Shown here piece after piece: positions 5,491 through 5,874 of a stretch of DNA of 5,874 nucleotides (position 1 is the stretch's first letter; each line of letters starts with the position of its first letter). Position numbers and translations under genes: made by a program. The stretch lies in NCBI GenBank assembly GCA_002366615.1, contig DFBL01000017.1, positions 1 through 5,874 on the forward strand, read 5' to 3'. The notes beneath the pieces were generated by a model, which did no database searches, was not told the origin of the DNA, and saw only the letters and a list, made by a program, of their open reading frames with translations. Origin of the DNA: Candidatus Dojkabacteria bacterium UBA3081 (GTDB lineage Bacteria; Patescibacteriota; Dojkabacteria; SC72).

Positions 5491-5874
5491 GGTATATGAA
5501 CCCTTAGCATCAAAATACAGACCTTCAAAGATAGACGATTTTGTTGGACAACAACACTTAGTGGGTCCAGACGGTCCAATTAGAAAATTTCTTAAACTAG
5601 GTAAAGTACCCTCCATGATTTTCTGGGGACCACCAGGAACGGGTAAAACAACCCTAGCATATATAATCTCACTTAGTTTGTATTACGATTTTTACAAAAT
5701 GCAGGCCGTGAATAGCGGAAAGGCAGATTTAAGAAAGATTTTAAAGATAGCAAAAACCAATCAGCACTACAACAAAAAAACAATGCTCTTTTTGGATGAA
5801 ATACACAGGTGGAACAAAGCACAACAGGATACTCTGCTTCCATATGTAGAGAAAGGAATAATTACATTAATAGG
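5477..5874 (+). CDS. rarA: Replication-associated recombination protein A (RarA/MgsA), AAA+ ATPase, N-terminal part (3' end outside window)
   Basis: RarA is a cytoplasmic AAA+ ATPase related to clamp-loader subunits and human WRNIP1; it acts at stalled replication forks. The frame runs open to the window end. Counting from the ATG at 5477, the N-terminal signature PLASKYRP (9-16) and DDFVGQQHLVGP (20-31) match the family. Walker A GPPGTGKT is at 51-58, and Walker B LFLDE is at 104-108 within the RarA-specific run DEIHRWNKAQQD. The final codons LPYVEKGIITLIG match the segment just before the expected ATTENP motif, which lies beyond the window. AGGGA at 5466-5470 supports the 5477 start; ATG 5489 is the alternative and costs four residues. 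The gene follows the methyltransferase by 15 bases on the same strand. About one third of the usual protein is visible, and all motifs in this part are intact. Confidence 0.95.
   Translation, partial: MVYTMVYEPLASKYRPSKIDDFVGQQHLVGPDGPIRKFLKLGKVPSMIFWGPPGTGKTTLAYIISLSLYYDFYKMQAVNSGKADLRKILKIAKTNQHYNKKTMLFLDEIHRWNKAQQDTLLPYVEKGIITLI

Noticed and set aside
5200..5579. Two minus-strand open frames antisense to the methyltransferase gene and the rarA start
   Set aside because: Both oppose recognised proteins, and the second also crosses the methyltransferase-rarA junction and the rarA Shine-Dalgarno site.
1..5874. CRISPR array, tRNA or rRNA gene, insertion sequence, phage or defence genes
   Set aside because: No regularly spaced repeats, transposase or integrase motifs, terminal inverted repeats or structured RNA genes were found; coding regions fill nearly the whole window.

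Overview
This is an AT-rich, tightly packed bacterial window carrying seven genes and the start of an eighth. Gaps are short (about 10 to 80 bases), convergent genes overlap at their ends, and several proteins are stripped to their catalytic cores. Together with an N-terminally membrane-anchored small methyltransferase and a lineage-specific Cys-rich secreted protein, this looks most like a reduced-genome bacterium such as a member of the Patescibacteria/CPR. That placement is inference from style; no rRNA or other phylogenetic marker was compared. TAA, TAG and TGA all end genes, and no in-frame TGA occurs in the conserved proteins, so the UGA-recoded CPR lineages (Gracilibacteria, Absconditabacteria) and Mollicutes are unlikely.

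Layout. Positions 2-1863 (+) hold a cell-wall pair: the C-terminal transpeptidase half of an FtsI-type penicillin-binding protein, then an MraY-family membrane protein. The two are direct neighbours, without the murE/murF found between them in a classical division and cell wall cluster. Positions 1858-2544 (-) encode a secreted or membrane-anchored Cys-rich protein with a VWC-like C-terminal module. An 80-base divergent promoter region follows, then a TatD-family metal-dependent hydrolase (2625-3518, +). Positions 3499-4903 (-) hold truB and rsmI, an RNA-modification pair (tRNA pseudouridine-55 and 16S rRNA C1402 2'-O-methylation). A nearly pure A/T 30-base divergent gap separates truB from a small membrane-anchored methyltransferase (4934-5461, +), which is followed 15 bases later by the start of rarA, a AAA+ replication-maintenance ATPase cut by the window end.

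How the genes relate. FtsI and MraY belong to septal and general peptidoglycan synthesis. TruB and RsmI serve translation. TatD and RarA touch nucleic-acid maintenance. Nothing here looks like a defence island, phage, transposon or CRISPR locus; it is mostly housekeeping.

The most notable observation is that the MraY-family protein keeps its fold signatures (GTPxMGG, LTDGLDG, APIHHHF) but lacks several residues regarded as essential in characterised MraY: one Asp and the Lys of DDxxK, the Asn before LTDGLDG, and the Asp of MGDxGS. It may be a pseudoenzyme or a divergent paralogue. Second are the VWC-like Cys-rich secreted protein and the recurrent absence of Shine-Dalgarno sequences, including a TatD start placed where a leaderless transcript would begin.
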